Shown here: positions 22,491 through 33,640 of the stretch, one piece after another
Layout of the letters: each line of letters opens with the position of its first letter
Position numbering within the stretch: position 1 is the first letter of the stretch
Source of the DNA: Diphasiastrum complanatum
Lineage: Eukaryota > Streptophyta > Lycopodiopsida > Lycopodiales > Lycopodiaceae
Assembly (NCBI GenBank): GCA_029204225.1
Contig: CM055108.1
Coordinates: forward strand, 9,421,849-9,485,848
Length of the DNA stretch: 64,000 nucleotides
Reading direction: 5' to 3'
Position numbers and translations under genes: made by a program
Notes under the pieces: generated by a model
Told to the model about the DNA's origin: nothing
What the model saw: the letters and a program-made list of their open reading frames with translations, nothing else
The model's database searches: none

Positions 22491-25400
22491 ATGGCATCTA
22501 TAAATGCATATCTTTTGGATACTAATGAAAGGCTCAACAAAACTAACTATTCCATATGGAAAGTTAGAATGGAATCTATCATGATCATGCAAGATCTGAT
22601 GGAAATTGTAAATGGTAAGGAGGGTGAACCTATTCATCCTCAAGAAAAAGCCAAATACATCAAGAGGTGCAATGTTGCACTACATTGCATAAAAATGAAT
22701 GTTGCAAATGAACTCTTAAGAGAGGTAGGAGATTGCACTTCAGCTCAAGATGCTTGGGAGACTTTTCAAAAGGTCTATGAATCCAAGAACCAAACTAGAA
22801 TGTTAGCTTTGAAGAATCAAATCTATAGAAGCTATCAAAAGAAAGGAGAGAGTGCACATACTTTTGTCCTAAGAGTAAAGGAATTGAACAAAGAGCTAGC
22901 CTTTATAGGTGACCCTATCAAGGATGAAGAGCTTGTTCAACTCATATTGAATGGACTAAGCTTTGAATTTGACAATTTGGTTCAGGGATATGCAATTATG
23001 GGTAAGCTACCCATACTTGAAGAACTCCAAGGCACACTCATGGCCGAGGAATCAAGAAGTAGCCAAATGCAAGAGAGGATGGATAGGCTTTCCATCCAAG
23101 GTGAAGATGACCAAGCTCTCTTCACCAAAGGCAAAGGCAAGTCCAAAGGCAAAGGATCAACATTCAAGAAGTCTACAAAGCTTGAGGATCAAGAAGGACC
23201 CCCAAAGGCATCTCCGTCAACCACCAAAGTCAAGAAGGACAAATCAAAGGTGAAGTGCTACTATTGTAGCACGATGGGGCATTATGCCTCGGAATGCTTC
23301 AAGAGGAAGCAAGATCAAAGCCAAGCCAACATGAGCAAAGAGGAGGAGGAGGAGAGTTCACATGAGGACTCTCTCATGATGTCCATATTTTCTTCAACAA
23401 GCTTCAAAGGAGAAGATCCTTGGTGGATTGACTCGGGTGCTAGTTCACACATGACTAGTAAAAGGGAGTTTTTCTCTTCTCTCTTATCTTATGATGGACC
23501 TATAAAGTCTATCTATACAGCAAATGATGAAGCTTGTAAGATTGAAGGAGTTGGTAGCATTCTCCTTTGCTTAGGATCTTCCAAAAAGATCAACATAGAA
23601 GGTGTTTTGTACATTCCTACAATAACAAAGAATCTACTAAGTGTTGGCCAAATGGTAGACAATGGTTTCAATGTTGACTTTGCTTCAAATGAATGTTTCA
23701 TCAAGAAGAAGGGTAAGATAGTGGCTAAGGGCACTAGACTTGGCAAAATTTATAAGCTGGATGCATTTGTGGATACTAATGTTGTCATGTTGGCCGAGAA
23801 GAGCAAGATATCTACCTTTACTTTATGGCACAAAAGACTTGGACATGTCAACTCGGGTTCCATGGAGGCTATGGTCAAGGAGGAGTATGCTTTAGGCCTA
23901 CCAAGGTCTATTGGGAAGGAAGACAAGGTTTGTGAAGCTTGTGCCTTATCCAAGGCACATAAGAAGGTGTTTCCTAACTCCATCACAAAGTCATCTCATC
24001 CTCTTGAACTCATACACTCGGATGTGCACATTGCTAGCACCAAATCTAATGGAGGTTCATCCATGTTTTTAACCTTCATTGATGACTACTCAAGATATTG
24101 TTGGGTGTTCTTACTTTCCTTCAAGTCTCAAGTATTTGATACTTTTGTAAAGTTCAAGTTGTTTGTGGAAAAAGCATCATAATCATAGCATCAAGATTCT
24201 TAGAAGTGACAATGGTGGAGAATTCATCTCCAATGAGTTCAAGGCCTTTTGTGAGGAGGAAGGGATCAAGAAAGAGACTTCTTGTCCTTACACTCCTCAA
24301 CAAAATGGAGTTGCTGAAAGAAGGAATAGAACATTATGTGAATGTTCTAAGGCTTTAAGATTAGATGCTTGTTTGCCCAAATCCTTTTGGGGTGAGTCTC
24401 TTGTATGTGCAAACTACTTGATGAATAGGGTGTCTTGCAAAGCAATTGAAGGCAAAACTCCTCATGAGATGTTGTATGGAAAGAAACCCAATCTTAATCA
24501 CTTGAAAGTTTTTGGGTGTATATGTTATGTGCATGTGCCATTGGAAACAAGTACCAAGGAGGATCCATCTTTCACAAGAGGGATCATGCTTGGATATGCA
24601 AGCTCAAGCAAGGGCTACAAAGTCTATCTCCCATCCTTGAACAAATTTGTTGTTTCAAGGGATGTCATCTTTGATGAACATCATATGCATATGCTTGAAG
24701 AAGGCTCAAGTGCTCCAACAATCAAGAAGAAGATGGCCGAGGAGCAAGATCTTGGTTTTGAGGAGGAGCTCATGGAGGAGCAAGCACCAAACCCACCTAT
24801 CACACCAAGGAGATCTTCAAGGGCAAAAGTGGAGCCATCAAGGCTCACATATCAAGGCAAAGGACAGCAGGTTGAGGGTATCTCATCCACTTCTTATGCT
24901 TTATCTAGTTTTGAAGAACCGTCTAATGTTGAAGATGCATTGAACTCCAAAGAATGGTATAAAGCTATGTTGGATGAGTATGATGCCTTGATTGAGAATG
25001 AAACTTGGTTGCTTGTTGAGAGACCTCAAAGGAATGTAATAGGATGCAAGTGGGTCTTCAAGCTTAAGTTGAATGCAAATGGGAGTGTTAACAAACATAA
25101 AGCAAGATTAGTTGCAAAAGGTTATGCTCAAGAGAGAGGGATAGACTATGAGGAAACTTTTGCACCCTTGGCCAAGATGGTCACAATAAGACTAATCATT
25201 GCACTTGCATCACATTTTGGATGGATTCTATGTCAAATGGATGTCTCTAATGCTTTCTTGAATGGTTTTTTGGAAGAGGATATCTATATGGAGCAGCCAC
25301 AAGGGTTCATCAAGCATGGAATGGAGAACAAAGTATATCATCTCCAAAGAAGCATCTATGGCTTGAAGCAAGCCTCGAGATCTTGGAATTCAAGACTACA

Positions 25401-26470
25401 TTGCTATACATTGCTATCTTATTTCACTTTCTTTTGTTCAAAGTGAATATGATCCCACTCTTTACATTAAGTTTGATGATGTTGGTATTGTACTTTTACT
25501 CATTTATGTAGATGACATCATCATTAGTGGAAATAGTGTTGATGGTATTGAAAAAATCAAGATAGATCTATCCTTAGAGTTCAAGATGGTAGATCTAGGG
25601 TGTCTTCACTACATCTTAGGCATAGAAGTACTTAGAGAGTCTGATTTTATCTTTATAAGTCAAGTAAACTATGCTCAAAGTCTTTTGAAGAAGTTTAAGA
25701 TGGAAGTATGCAAAAGTGTTGACACACCAATGGAGCAAGATGTAAAAGTGCCAAATGAAGATGATGAAAGATCCTTCATGGACATCACTTTGTTTAGGCA
25801 ACTTATAGGTTCCTTAATGTGGATCACTATAACTAGACCAGATCTTAGCTTTAGTGTATGTAGGTTGAGCCAATCCATGCAAAAGCCATTGAATATCCAT
25901 TGGAAAAAGGCTAAGAGGATTCTAAGATACATCTCGGGTACATTGGATTTTGGGATTCTATATAGAGGAGATGTGATTAACCTTCATGCATTTAGTGATT
26001 CAGATTTTGCAGGGGACAAGAGGGATTGGAAATCAACAAGTGCGTATTCAACTTTCATAGGAGAAGGTGTGGTTTCATGGCTTTCAAAAAAGCAAGAAAC
26101 TATATCTCTATCTTCAACCGAGGCCGAGTACAAAGCTTTGACAACCACTACAAAGGAGGTACTTTGGATCAAGAGATTATTGGTGGAACTAAAGATCATG
26201 GATTCAGAGGAGGCACCAATCATCTACAATGACAATATATCAGCCCAACACCTTGCATCTAACCCAATCTTCCATGCAAGATCTAAGCACATTGAGATAT
26301 GCCATCACTTTGTGAGAGAAATGGTGCAAGCCAAGGAGATTGCTTTGGAGCATGTTCCAAGCAATGAATGTGTAGCTGATCTACTTACTAAACCACTTCA
26401 AAAGACACCTTTTATGAAGTTCAGATCATCACTTGGAGTGATTAGTAAAGCAATGATTGAACCAAGCTAG
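22491..26470 (+). pseudogene. R2 gag-pol polyprotein, two frame lesions
   Basis: The first ORF (22491-24182) covers Gag, knuckle CYYCSTMGHYASEC, protease DSGASSHM and integrase up to just past the first Asp. It stops at the same extra-A site as R1 (run of five A at ~24168-24172). The second frame (~24175-25446) covers the rest of integrase and the RT palm. It ends after a 10-bp tandem duplication of TACATTGCTA at ~25400-25420. The last part, open again to 26470, has YVDD, RNase H and the normal C-terminus SKAMIEPS. Other differences from R3 are single substitutions, so R2 is a young but defective copy. Confidence 0.95.
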
Positions 26471-26484
26471 ATAGTGAGGAGGAG

Positions 26485-27166
26485 TGTTAAAAATTCACAA
26501 TTCTAGCTTGACTAGTTTTGGTCATATGACTTGTAAATAGTTAGATGGTCATGATGTGGCTTGTCACACGTGCCAAATAGCATAGGATTCCATTCATAAG
26601 GATGTTCTCAAGTAGACCTAAGTGTTAGAACCTTTGGAATGAGTCCAAATTATGCTTAGATACAAGGGAGAAAAAATAGGAGCTATTTTTGGTAATTTTT
26701 GCATTGTTGAGGGATCTCCAAGATTCCAACCCTAACTTGGTAGGGATGAAAGATCCACCAAAATTAGAATTAGGGATAGGTTTAGGGCTACTCATACCTG
26801 CCCAAAACTGTGATGGATCATGTATATATAGGTGAGGATATCTCACCAAAATTAATCAAGCAATTTCATGATTTTTCTCTCATAATGGTGCAATTGCTCT
26901 CTATGTTCATAATTGTTTGAGTACTTGTGATTACTAATGATTATAGGATTGAATGTAGGTCTGGTGTACAGTACTCAGACTGTGGGAGGCCGTACTTTCA
27001 CACGTGTGAAGCCTTCTTCAAGGATTTGGGCCATTTAGTGAGGTTCAAGCATAGATTTTTGATGGATTTTGATTGTTCAACTTGTGCTAATCTTATGAAA
27101 TCATAATCTATTGTTTCCCTCATCATTTCAAGTGTTTTAGGATCCTTATTTGCTGTAATTTTTACA
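26485..27166 (+). repeat. R2 3' LTR
   Basis: 682 bp following GTGAGGAGGAG, TG...CA ends, immediately followed by the CTATA target copy. Confidence 0.96.
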
Positions 27167-27217
27167 CTATATACATAGATTTGGCCTTGACCAAGCATAA
27201 TTTTTGCATTTTTCACA

Positions 27218-28297
27218 CTCCTCAAAAATCTAGCTTGATAAAAAAACATGATGATCTTGAACGTGACTCCATGGGCTGCATTGGTCTTTGTTGTTGGAAC
27301 TTGGATTTCCTAAGACCTTCTGGGTTGAAGTAGTTTCTACAATTGCATACATTAAAAATAGATGCTACACAAGAGCTCTTATGGACACTTGCACCTATTC
27401 CTGATGGCAGAAAACTAGTCAAATGCAAGTGGTACTACAAGCCAATGAGCTTGACACCATATCCATGATAGTGCTTCTTTGATGTTGACATCTTTGATGA
27501 GCTTGAGAGCTTTGCACCATCCTAGCACCTCCAAAATTGATTCCTTCCAAATTTCATGTAGATGCTTGACCTTGAGGTTTGTTCCTTCTTCATGTGCATG
27601 CTCTTCCATGAGGAAATAAATATTTCTTCTTGACTTATTAGGATCACAAAAATCCAACATCATGTTACCACAATCTAGAGAATTAGACTCATCCAAATTG
27701 GCAAGACTATGCATGCTATAATAAGAAAGTGTTTGCATCATATCTTCATGCTTGTTTACCATGCTAATCTCAGATCCAATGAGGCTAAATACTTAATTAT
27801 GGAGATAAGTGTCTTTAGAAGATGATTTACTTACTCTCATAAAGAGTTTACAATTTGCCTCAAGACTTGAAAAAAGACAAATTTTCAAACTATGAGTGAA
27901 CAAATCACTTTTGCTCTTGCATGACTCAAGAGCATACATTTGATGAAATAACCATTTGCTTTCTAATTGATTTAAAATCAATTTCAAACCTAGTAAGAAC
28001 ATCATCTATGTTCTTAAGAGAGACTACATACTCAACTAGTATGTCTTTACTCCAATTTTGAGATGCAATGGTCTCAGTAAAGCAAATTGATTCATCAAAT
28101 GACATAAGAGAAGTAAGTATGAGATGTATAGCATATGAGATACGCTCCTCTTTCCCTTGAAATGTGAGCCACATGGGCTCAACCATGTTTCTTGAGTTTC
28201 TTTTTGATATCACAACTTGAGAAGGTCTCTCCTTCTCAATCCTTGGCACACTTGAACCTTGAGATGACTCTTTAAGATCCTCTTCATGATGCTCCTT
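27218..28297 (-). pseudogene. B IN-RT linker and scrambled pol remnants
   Basis: At ~27926-28297 the minus frame shows the Copia linker between integrase and RT. It has an acidic Ser-rich stretch, RNSRNMVEPMWLTFQGK, which parallels the RSSRAKVEPSRLTYQGK of R elements, and then the start of RT (QNWSKDILVEYVVSLKN). At 27415-27762 another frame (KVKHLHEIWKESILEVL) is not assigned. RT palm and RNase H are missing. Deletions have collapsed this region. Confidence 0.65.
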
Positions 28298-28660
28298 CTT
28301 GATGAAGTTTTGAGCTCCAAAAAGACCCTTTAAGAATTCGTGCATGATGTAGTTTATATTATTAAAATATTATAACACTAATACATTTGACTTGCCATAA
28401 CATTTTATTCGTAGCTTAGAAGTATGTCATTAACAAATCATTGGAAAGCTCTTGTTGAGCGCTTTCCAATGCACCAAACTCCACTAAATTTGGACTTATC
28501 ACTAAAAAGTTATGCCATTTTTAGTGTGGACTCAAAAAGTTACGTTAAATAGATTTTAAATTTGAGTGTTTTGATTGGTCCATGTGTAAGAAAAAATTGA
28601 GAAAAAATATAAAAAGAATCTTTACAAAGGGTCTTTTTTGGATTTAGAACTCCTCTAATG
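28298..28660 (-). mobile_element. short inverted-repeat element, copy 2
   Basis: About 363 bp, related in reverse orientation to 48644-49020. Shared internal landmarks include AAAAAAGACCCTTTGTAAAG, GCATTGGAAAGCGCTCAAC and ATAATATTTTAATAATATAA. The right end (plus strand) is AACTCCTCTAATG at 28648-28660. The left end has decayed (CTTGATGAAGTTTT, then CTCCAAAAAGACCC). No ORF, so if mobile it is non-autonomous. It sits between the integrase scrap and the linker of element B. Confidence 0.75.
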
Positions 28661-29105
28661 CTTGGATCATAACAATAAGTTTGAACTTATCTAAAGTTCC
28701 AAGAAAAATACTTTCCAAGTACATGAAATAAATCCAAGTTACTTTCATGAAAGTGACATCTATCTTTGCATCTTGAACCAAACAATGCACTTCCAAATGA
28801 AAAATTTCAAAAGATTTGACATGTGTTGTGATGGACTCTTGAAGACAAATCTTGCAAGTCCTTGTAAGACTCCAAGCCTCATTCACCTTTCCACAAAGGA
28901 AACACTTTTCCTTGGATTTGTCCTTCTTGTATTCGCATTTCAAACTTGAAGCTCCATCCTTCACCTCGTCCCCCTTGCTTTGGTTTTCCTTGGATGGATT
29001 GGTCTTCTTTTTGTAGCATCTTGAGTTAAAATATCCTCCCTTGCCACAAAGGTTGCACTTAACATCCTTACTTGCCTTCAATAGGATGCCACCTATTGAT
29101 GCCAT
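28661..29105 (-). pseudogene. B Gag start fused to zinc knuckles and an integrase scrap
   Basis: From the ATG at 29105: MASIGGILLKAS, the family Gag start, jumps at once to a zinc knuckle CNLCGKGGYFNSRC, so the Gag core is deleted. A Lys-rich linker and a half knuckle CFLCGK follow. The frame then passes into integrase-like sequence (SFEIFHLEVHCLVQDAK, comparable to the HPLELIHSDVHIASTKS region of R elements), where the catalytic Asp context S-D is altered to L-E. The protein is a deletion fusion, not functional. Confidence 0.75.
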
Positions 29106-30332
29106 GTGAAAGAAGACTTGTGATATGATTCTACAAATGTAATTTGTGACTCTCAAGAGACTAGATTTGAACATATTCAATAATCTAGAAGGATCTACAA
29201 AAGATCTAGCTCACAAACCTAAGAATCAATCTTCACACTAATGACTAGTCACTTGGAAACTTTGCTTTGATCACTAAGACAAAATCACACAATCTTTGAA
29301 TCAAATCACAAAAGAAATCAGATCCAAACTCCTATTGGACTCAACAAATACCAATGACTCTTTCTTTTGAGAGTTGAAATGGATATGAAAAGATTTGACA
29401 CCTAGATCTTCCTTTTCACTTGACTAGTTCTCTCAACACTTGAGATTCTTGAACAAAAGATGGGTTTTGTTTCAAACACATGAAAATCAAACTTAATCAC
29501 TTCTTTTGGACTCACTATTGACCCAAATAATATCACTCTTGAGATTTAGAATGAATTTGATTTGATTTGACAACAAACTATACCACCAATTTTCACAGAA
29601 CATAGGATCTACACTAGATCACTCAAACTTGACATGTACATTTGATTCAAACACATAAAATTAAGATCCAATCACCCCTTTTGGAATCCCCAAAGAATAT
29701 CACTCTTGAGATTTGGAATAGATTTGTAATAGTTTGATAACAACCTATGTCAATAATTTTTCACAAAGCTTAAAAATTAGACATCTAGAGATTCACAAAG
29801 ATCCCAACCATGCATGAATACTTAAATATGGACTTCTCCTCATTCTAGACATCCAATTGGATCACAACTTGACCCTCACACTCTCACAAAGAAAGTTGAA
29901 TAAAACTAATTTGAGTTTCATACATACTATGTCAATTTTTTGCTCAGTAAATTGAATTCATTCACCTCTATTGGATTCCACCAATGACTCTACCTCTTAA
30001 GAGTTGGAATGAAATTCAAAATCAAAATTTGTGATTCTTCTTTCTCACTAAGATATTGTGCTTCAAAGAGCTAATGCCACTTAGAAAGATTTGATCACCT
30101 AGGAAAAGACAAATTCTCCACCAATAACAACACAAAATGAACTTCTAGATCTTGCCCTCTACAAAGGAAGAAACTCTTAGAAAATTGGATCTCTCTCTAC
30201 ACATTTTCCATACACACCTCAATGACTTTTTTCAAGCCTAACAATCACTCAAACAAATTGAGTAGGGTCGAACAATGTGACTTGGATCTCAATCTCTTTT
30301 CTAGAACTCTCAATTGAAGCCAATCTATTTGA
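29106..30332 (-). other. B leader, non-coding
   Basis: About 1.2 kb upstream of the B Gag start on the minus strand, rich in AT and short GATCT repeats and without ORFs. It fits an untranslated leader, longer than the ~600-800 bp leaders of P and R elements. It ends at the breakpoint of the inverted block near 30333. Confidence 0.6.
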
Positions 30333-31207
30333 TCTAGATTGATCTAAATCTTGTGTAGATTGATTGTATCTAACATCCAATCACTCTTGTGGATCATTTT
30401 AGGATCCATTCTTGGTCCAAATTTGCAGATTTCCACATGGTATCAGAGCCAAGTACAAGAGGATTTATGAAGATTTGATGGGGTTGATCCAAAACTAAGC
30501 CCAAATTAGCAAGTTTTTGGAAACTAGCTAAATTTGATGTGGCGAGTTGGATAAATAGGTATACTCAAAATTTATGGACAAAAACTTGTTGTGGGATGAA
30601 GGGGTACTTTTCACACGTGCTAGAATGTACAGTACCAGTTTTGGAGCCTTATGCTTCAATTTGATGCTAAATCTCCCAAATTAGCAAGTTTGTGAAAACT
30701 AGTTAATTTTGACATAGAGAGTTTGAATTGATAGCTAGATTCAATTTTTTTGTACCAAAACTTGTTGTAGGTTGTAGGTGTACCTTCCACATGTGTGGGG
30801 TCATACAGAACCTATTTTGGTTGAGAAAATTCAAATTGATGCATAATTTGACTCATACACCCAAATTTAGAGATTTTTAGTGCAAATTCAAGCTTTTTCT
30901 ATAGAGATTCTATTCCTATAATTTGTTCTTGGATTAGATCATCCAAATAATTAATCTGAAGCTTGATTCAGGTGCATTAAATGTGTTTCTCTAATTTTTT
31001 GAGTACATGTCAAAGTTGAGAGAGAAAATTGCCAAAAATCATAGATTAAGGAGTGATATGCAAGGTGAAAGGATGAAATCCATTGTACTCTCAAGTTTAG
31101 AAGCATCAATTTGCTAGAAAACATCCTTCGATCTGTCCTCCAAGTGAAACCTTTGAGAGTTTCTAGTGCATGTATAGCATCTATGCAAATGTTTTGTAGA
31201 ATTATTT
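30333..31207 (+). other. inverted block in B: LTR 3' end, PBS, leader part
   Basis: The plus strand reads the last ~105 bp of the B LTR (to TTTCCACA, 30437), then PBS TGGTATCAGAGCC (30438-30450) and leader-like sequence. The LTR body on its right (31208-31916) lies on the minus strand and lacks exactly this end. In the 3' LTR the same two pieces are contiguous (20226-~20350, joining at TCAAATTTAGATGAG). The simplest reading is an inversion of ~875 bp with breakpoints in short AT-rich matches. Confidence 0.7.
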
Positions 31208-31916
31208 AGATGAGAAAAACTAACAAGAACAATCATAAATGAAAGGTAATTGTGATTGTTGGTTTCACACATGTGAAAACCTGTCAAAGTACGAACTCTA
31301 GCCTGAAATCAAAGTACAATACGATAGGAACTCAAAACTATCGAGAAAAATCAAGACAAATGATGAAAGTGACAAGAATTGCCTCCAAAACCAAGATTGG
31401 TGTTACTTTTGATTACGGTCAAATGTGGCTCTATAAATACAAAAAGTGAGAGATCGTGGTACTGATCATCCCTCTGATCTCACATGTGTGAGGGTGGTTT
31501 GTCATGTGATGATTCATCATGCAAAATTGACACTTGGACAAAACCGTCTATTTTGAGCACCTTTGGTGCATTTTTCTTGTATGAAGAGAACTAGGAAAAA
31601 CTCTTCTAGAAGTGCAAATTCAACTTCCTCAGCTTATTTCACATGTGAGAAGACCTTTTCACATGGGATTTGACACCTAATCTCGTGATGTGGCTCATGC
31701 AATCTCTAGATTGATGCCATGTGGCATATGACTAAAAAACATGATTTTGGCCTTTTTAGCCAATAGAACTTGATTTAAATCATATGTACAAGCTATATGA
31801 TTGTACTACATGAAAAGTAAATTTATTTTACACGTGGGAACAGGCTCCACACATGTGTAATCATCCTATATATATAGATTTGGCCTTGACCAAGAATATT
31901 TTTTGCATTTTTGCCA
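31208..31916 (-). repeat. B 5' LTR body
   Basis: The minus-strand LTR start (TGGCAAAAATGC on the minus strand) is at 31916. It matches the R2-interrupted 3' LTR over ~700 bp with perhaps 8-10 percent divergence. It carries TTCACACATGTGAA-like palindromes at ~31263 and CTCACATGTGTGAG near 31480. The LTR 3' end is in the inverted block. Confidence 0.8.
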
Positions 31917-31921
31917 CTCCT

Positions 31922-32640
31922 TGAATTCGGTGGAGATGTATTCTCCCCCATTATCTGACCTTAGTGCTTTGATTCATTTGCCAGTTTGATTCTCAACATG
32001 CTCTTTGAATTGTCTGAATTTGATAAAATCCTCTAATTTCTGTTTAATAAAATAAACAACTGTTCTTCTGGAGAATTCGTCAATAAAAGTAATGAAATAC
32101 TTTGCATCTAGCAATGAAGGAGTTCACATAAGTCCACATATATCTGTATGAACAGCATCTAACAGATCTTTTGATGCATGCCTATGGTTTGATCTAAAAG
32201 GAATCCTAGCCTACTTTCCAAGGATGCAGCTATGACAGACAGGGAGATCGACCTTTCCAAAAGGATAGTCGAGATCAAGAATCATGGATTGTCTGGACAT
32301 GTTCAAAACAGATGCATAATTCAAGTGTCCTAAGCGATGATGCCATAGTAATGCTTTAATGACTAGAACAAAGGTTTTCAAGGCTTGACTAGACTCAGAA
32401 TAACAATGTGCCAATCTATATAAGTAACTCTACTTCTTGCCGAGTGCAAGGATGTTATTACTCCTATCAATAATTTTGCATTGATCATATTCAAATTCTA
32501 CCTTATGACCTAAATCTGTAATTCTACTTACTGATAACATATTTGTAGAGAGTTTAGAAATATATAAGACCTTTGATAGTAGTTTGAATTGATCATGCTG
32601 GAACCGCAATCTTATAGTATCTACCAGTTGCTTTTGAAAT
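31922..32640 (-). pseudogene. E protease end and N-terminal integrase
   Basis: Read leftward from ~32600: NMLSVSRITDLGH (end of the protease-integrase spacer), then WHHRLGHLNYASVLN with CHSCILGK completing the H-H-C-C zinc domain at 32211-32414. TDICG and FITFIDEFSRR follow, and then RSDNGGEYIS with the second catalytic Asp. Several stops and frame changes. It breaks at 31921, where element B inserted. Confidence 0.85.
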
Positions 32641-32644
32641 CAAG

Positions 32645-33460
32645 AGGATGGATCTTGTTCAGACTAGGTATTCTACCTATGAGAAGGAGCTTTTTGCAGT
32701 CATTCACGCATTAAAAATCTGGAGGCATTATCTTTATGGTGCCAGATTTATGGTGATGACTGATCACCAATCTCTTAAGTACATTTTGATGCCAAGGACC
32801 TTCGTGGCCATAAGGCTAGATGGTCAGAACTCATTCAAGAGTTTGTGTTCAATATTAAGTATCATAAAGGTACGTCAAACAATGTTGTTGATGCCTTGAG
32901 TTGGATTGGAGAGACTAATTAGCTATGTTTTGCTGAAATCCAATCTGATTTTTATCTTTCACTTTGGGATCTTTGTCGAACCAATGGGTTTTTCAGTTGC
33001 ATCTGGCTAGATGTCCTGATGGGAAATTCTAGATCTAGTGATGACCTTGGGATGCAGGATCCCAAGCATTCTTGAATTGACAAGATACTCGAAGGCTATT
33101 CTATAAGGAATGGCTTGCTTTTCCGTAAGGAAGAGGTTTGTGTGTCGGATAGGGGGGACTTGCGGGCCCAAATCCTATAGCAATGTCATGACAATCCTTG
33201 TGTTGTGGTCACCCAGGCATACAGAGGACACTTGACCTTGTCAGGCAAAATTTCTTCTGGCCAAAGATGAAAGGTCATGTCGAGGCATACATTCAAGGTT
33301 GTGAACAATGCCGACAAAATAACGCAGAAAGACTCAAAGTTGTGGGTCTTCTACATCCCTTGGAAATTCCCAACAAGAAACGAGAAAGTATTGCAATGGA
33401 TTTTGTGATTGGACTCCCTAAAATTCGGAGTGGTCACGATGTCATTTGGGTGGTGGACGA
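32645..33460 (+). pseudogene. Ty3/Gypsy RNase H and integrase zinc domain
   Basis: RNase H: STYEKELFAVIHALKIWRHY and MVMTDHQSLKYI, classic Gypsy connection motifs. A frame shift at ~32795 precedes KYHKGTSNNVVDALS. Integrase: GHPGIQRTLDLVRQNFFWP and CEQCRQNNA form the H-H-C-C zinc domain at 33198-33320. The start of the catalytic core follows (AMDFVIGLPK), with the first Asp. There is no RT upstream and no core beyond ~33460. It is flanked by Copia pieces on both sides, so it is a relic of a separate insertion. Confidence 0.9.
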
Positions 33461-33640
33461 CTCCCAGATTTTCCATGTTACCACATGCAAGTTTGCTAAG
33501 GATGCATTATATTTGTTATCAAATCTGTATGAGACTCAAGATGCAGAGCAAGTTTCAGGCCAAATTGGGTGGTTATGCCAAATTTAGAGGTGGATTTGAG
33601 AGCACCATAAATTCTATGTGGATTTGGAGGTGTTGCTAGA
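33461..33640 (+). pseudogene. Copia Gag scrap of the D type fused to the Gypsy integrase frame
   Basis: The Gypsy frame continues without a stop into SQIFHVTTCKFAKDALYLLS and NLYETQD. These parallel SQISHVTTCKTSKEALDLLS and SLYETHD in the Gag of element D (minus strand, ~52860-52960). The junction is near GTGGACGACTCCCAG. After ~33560 the similarity ends. Confidence 0.65.

Larger units (their letters stand above)
21004..27166 (+). mobile_element. Copia element R2, full-length, decayed
   Basis: A complete element with perfect TSD CTATA (20999-21003, 27167-27171), inserted in the B 3' LTR. The 5' LTR is 21004-21678 (675 bp, a 7-bp deletion removing the CACGTG palindrome). PBS is 21679-21691, gag-pol 22491-26470, purine tract GTGAGGAGGAG, 3' LTR 26485-27166 (682 bp). 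The LTRs differ at about eight sites plus the deletion. The coding region has two frame lesions. Confidence 0.97.
20226..27217 (-). repeat. B 3' LTR (interrupted by R2)
   Basis: On the plus strand it runs TGTGTAAATGTATAAAATTGG to TTTTTCACA. The part at 20226-21003 and the short tail after 27172 belong together. They correspond to 31208-31916 plus the inverted 30333-30437. It contains the palindromes TTCACATGTGTGAA (20403-20416) and CTCACATGTGTGAG (20618-20631). A purine tract, GAGGAG on the minus strand, adjoins it at 27218. Confidence 0.85.
20226..31916 (-). mobile_element. Copia element B, deletion and inversion derivative
   Basis: Inserted in the integrase frame of E with perfect TSD CTCCT (20221-20225 and 31917-31921). 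The 3' LTR is 20226-27217, interrupted by R2, about 824 bp without it. The internal region is 27218-~31207, and the 5' LTR body is ~31208-31916. The internal part keeps only pieces of gag, integrase and the IN-RT linker. A block of ~875 bp (30333-31207) holding the LTR 3' end, PBS and part of the leader lies in the opposite orientation. Non-autonomous. Confidence 0.85.
18690..32640 (-). mobile_element. Copia element E remnant (nested host of B)
   Basis: Minus-strand Copia pol, truncated at both ends, with no LTRs visible. Protease C-terminus and N-terminal integrase lie at 31922-32640; the rest of integrase and RT lie at 18690-20225. The two halves join exactly at TSD CTCCT flanking element B (20221-20225 and 31917-31921). 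RNase H is missing beyond ~18690 and Gag is missing beyond ~32640. The sequence carries many stops and is an old relic. Confidence 0.85.
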
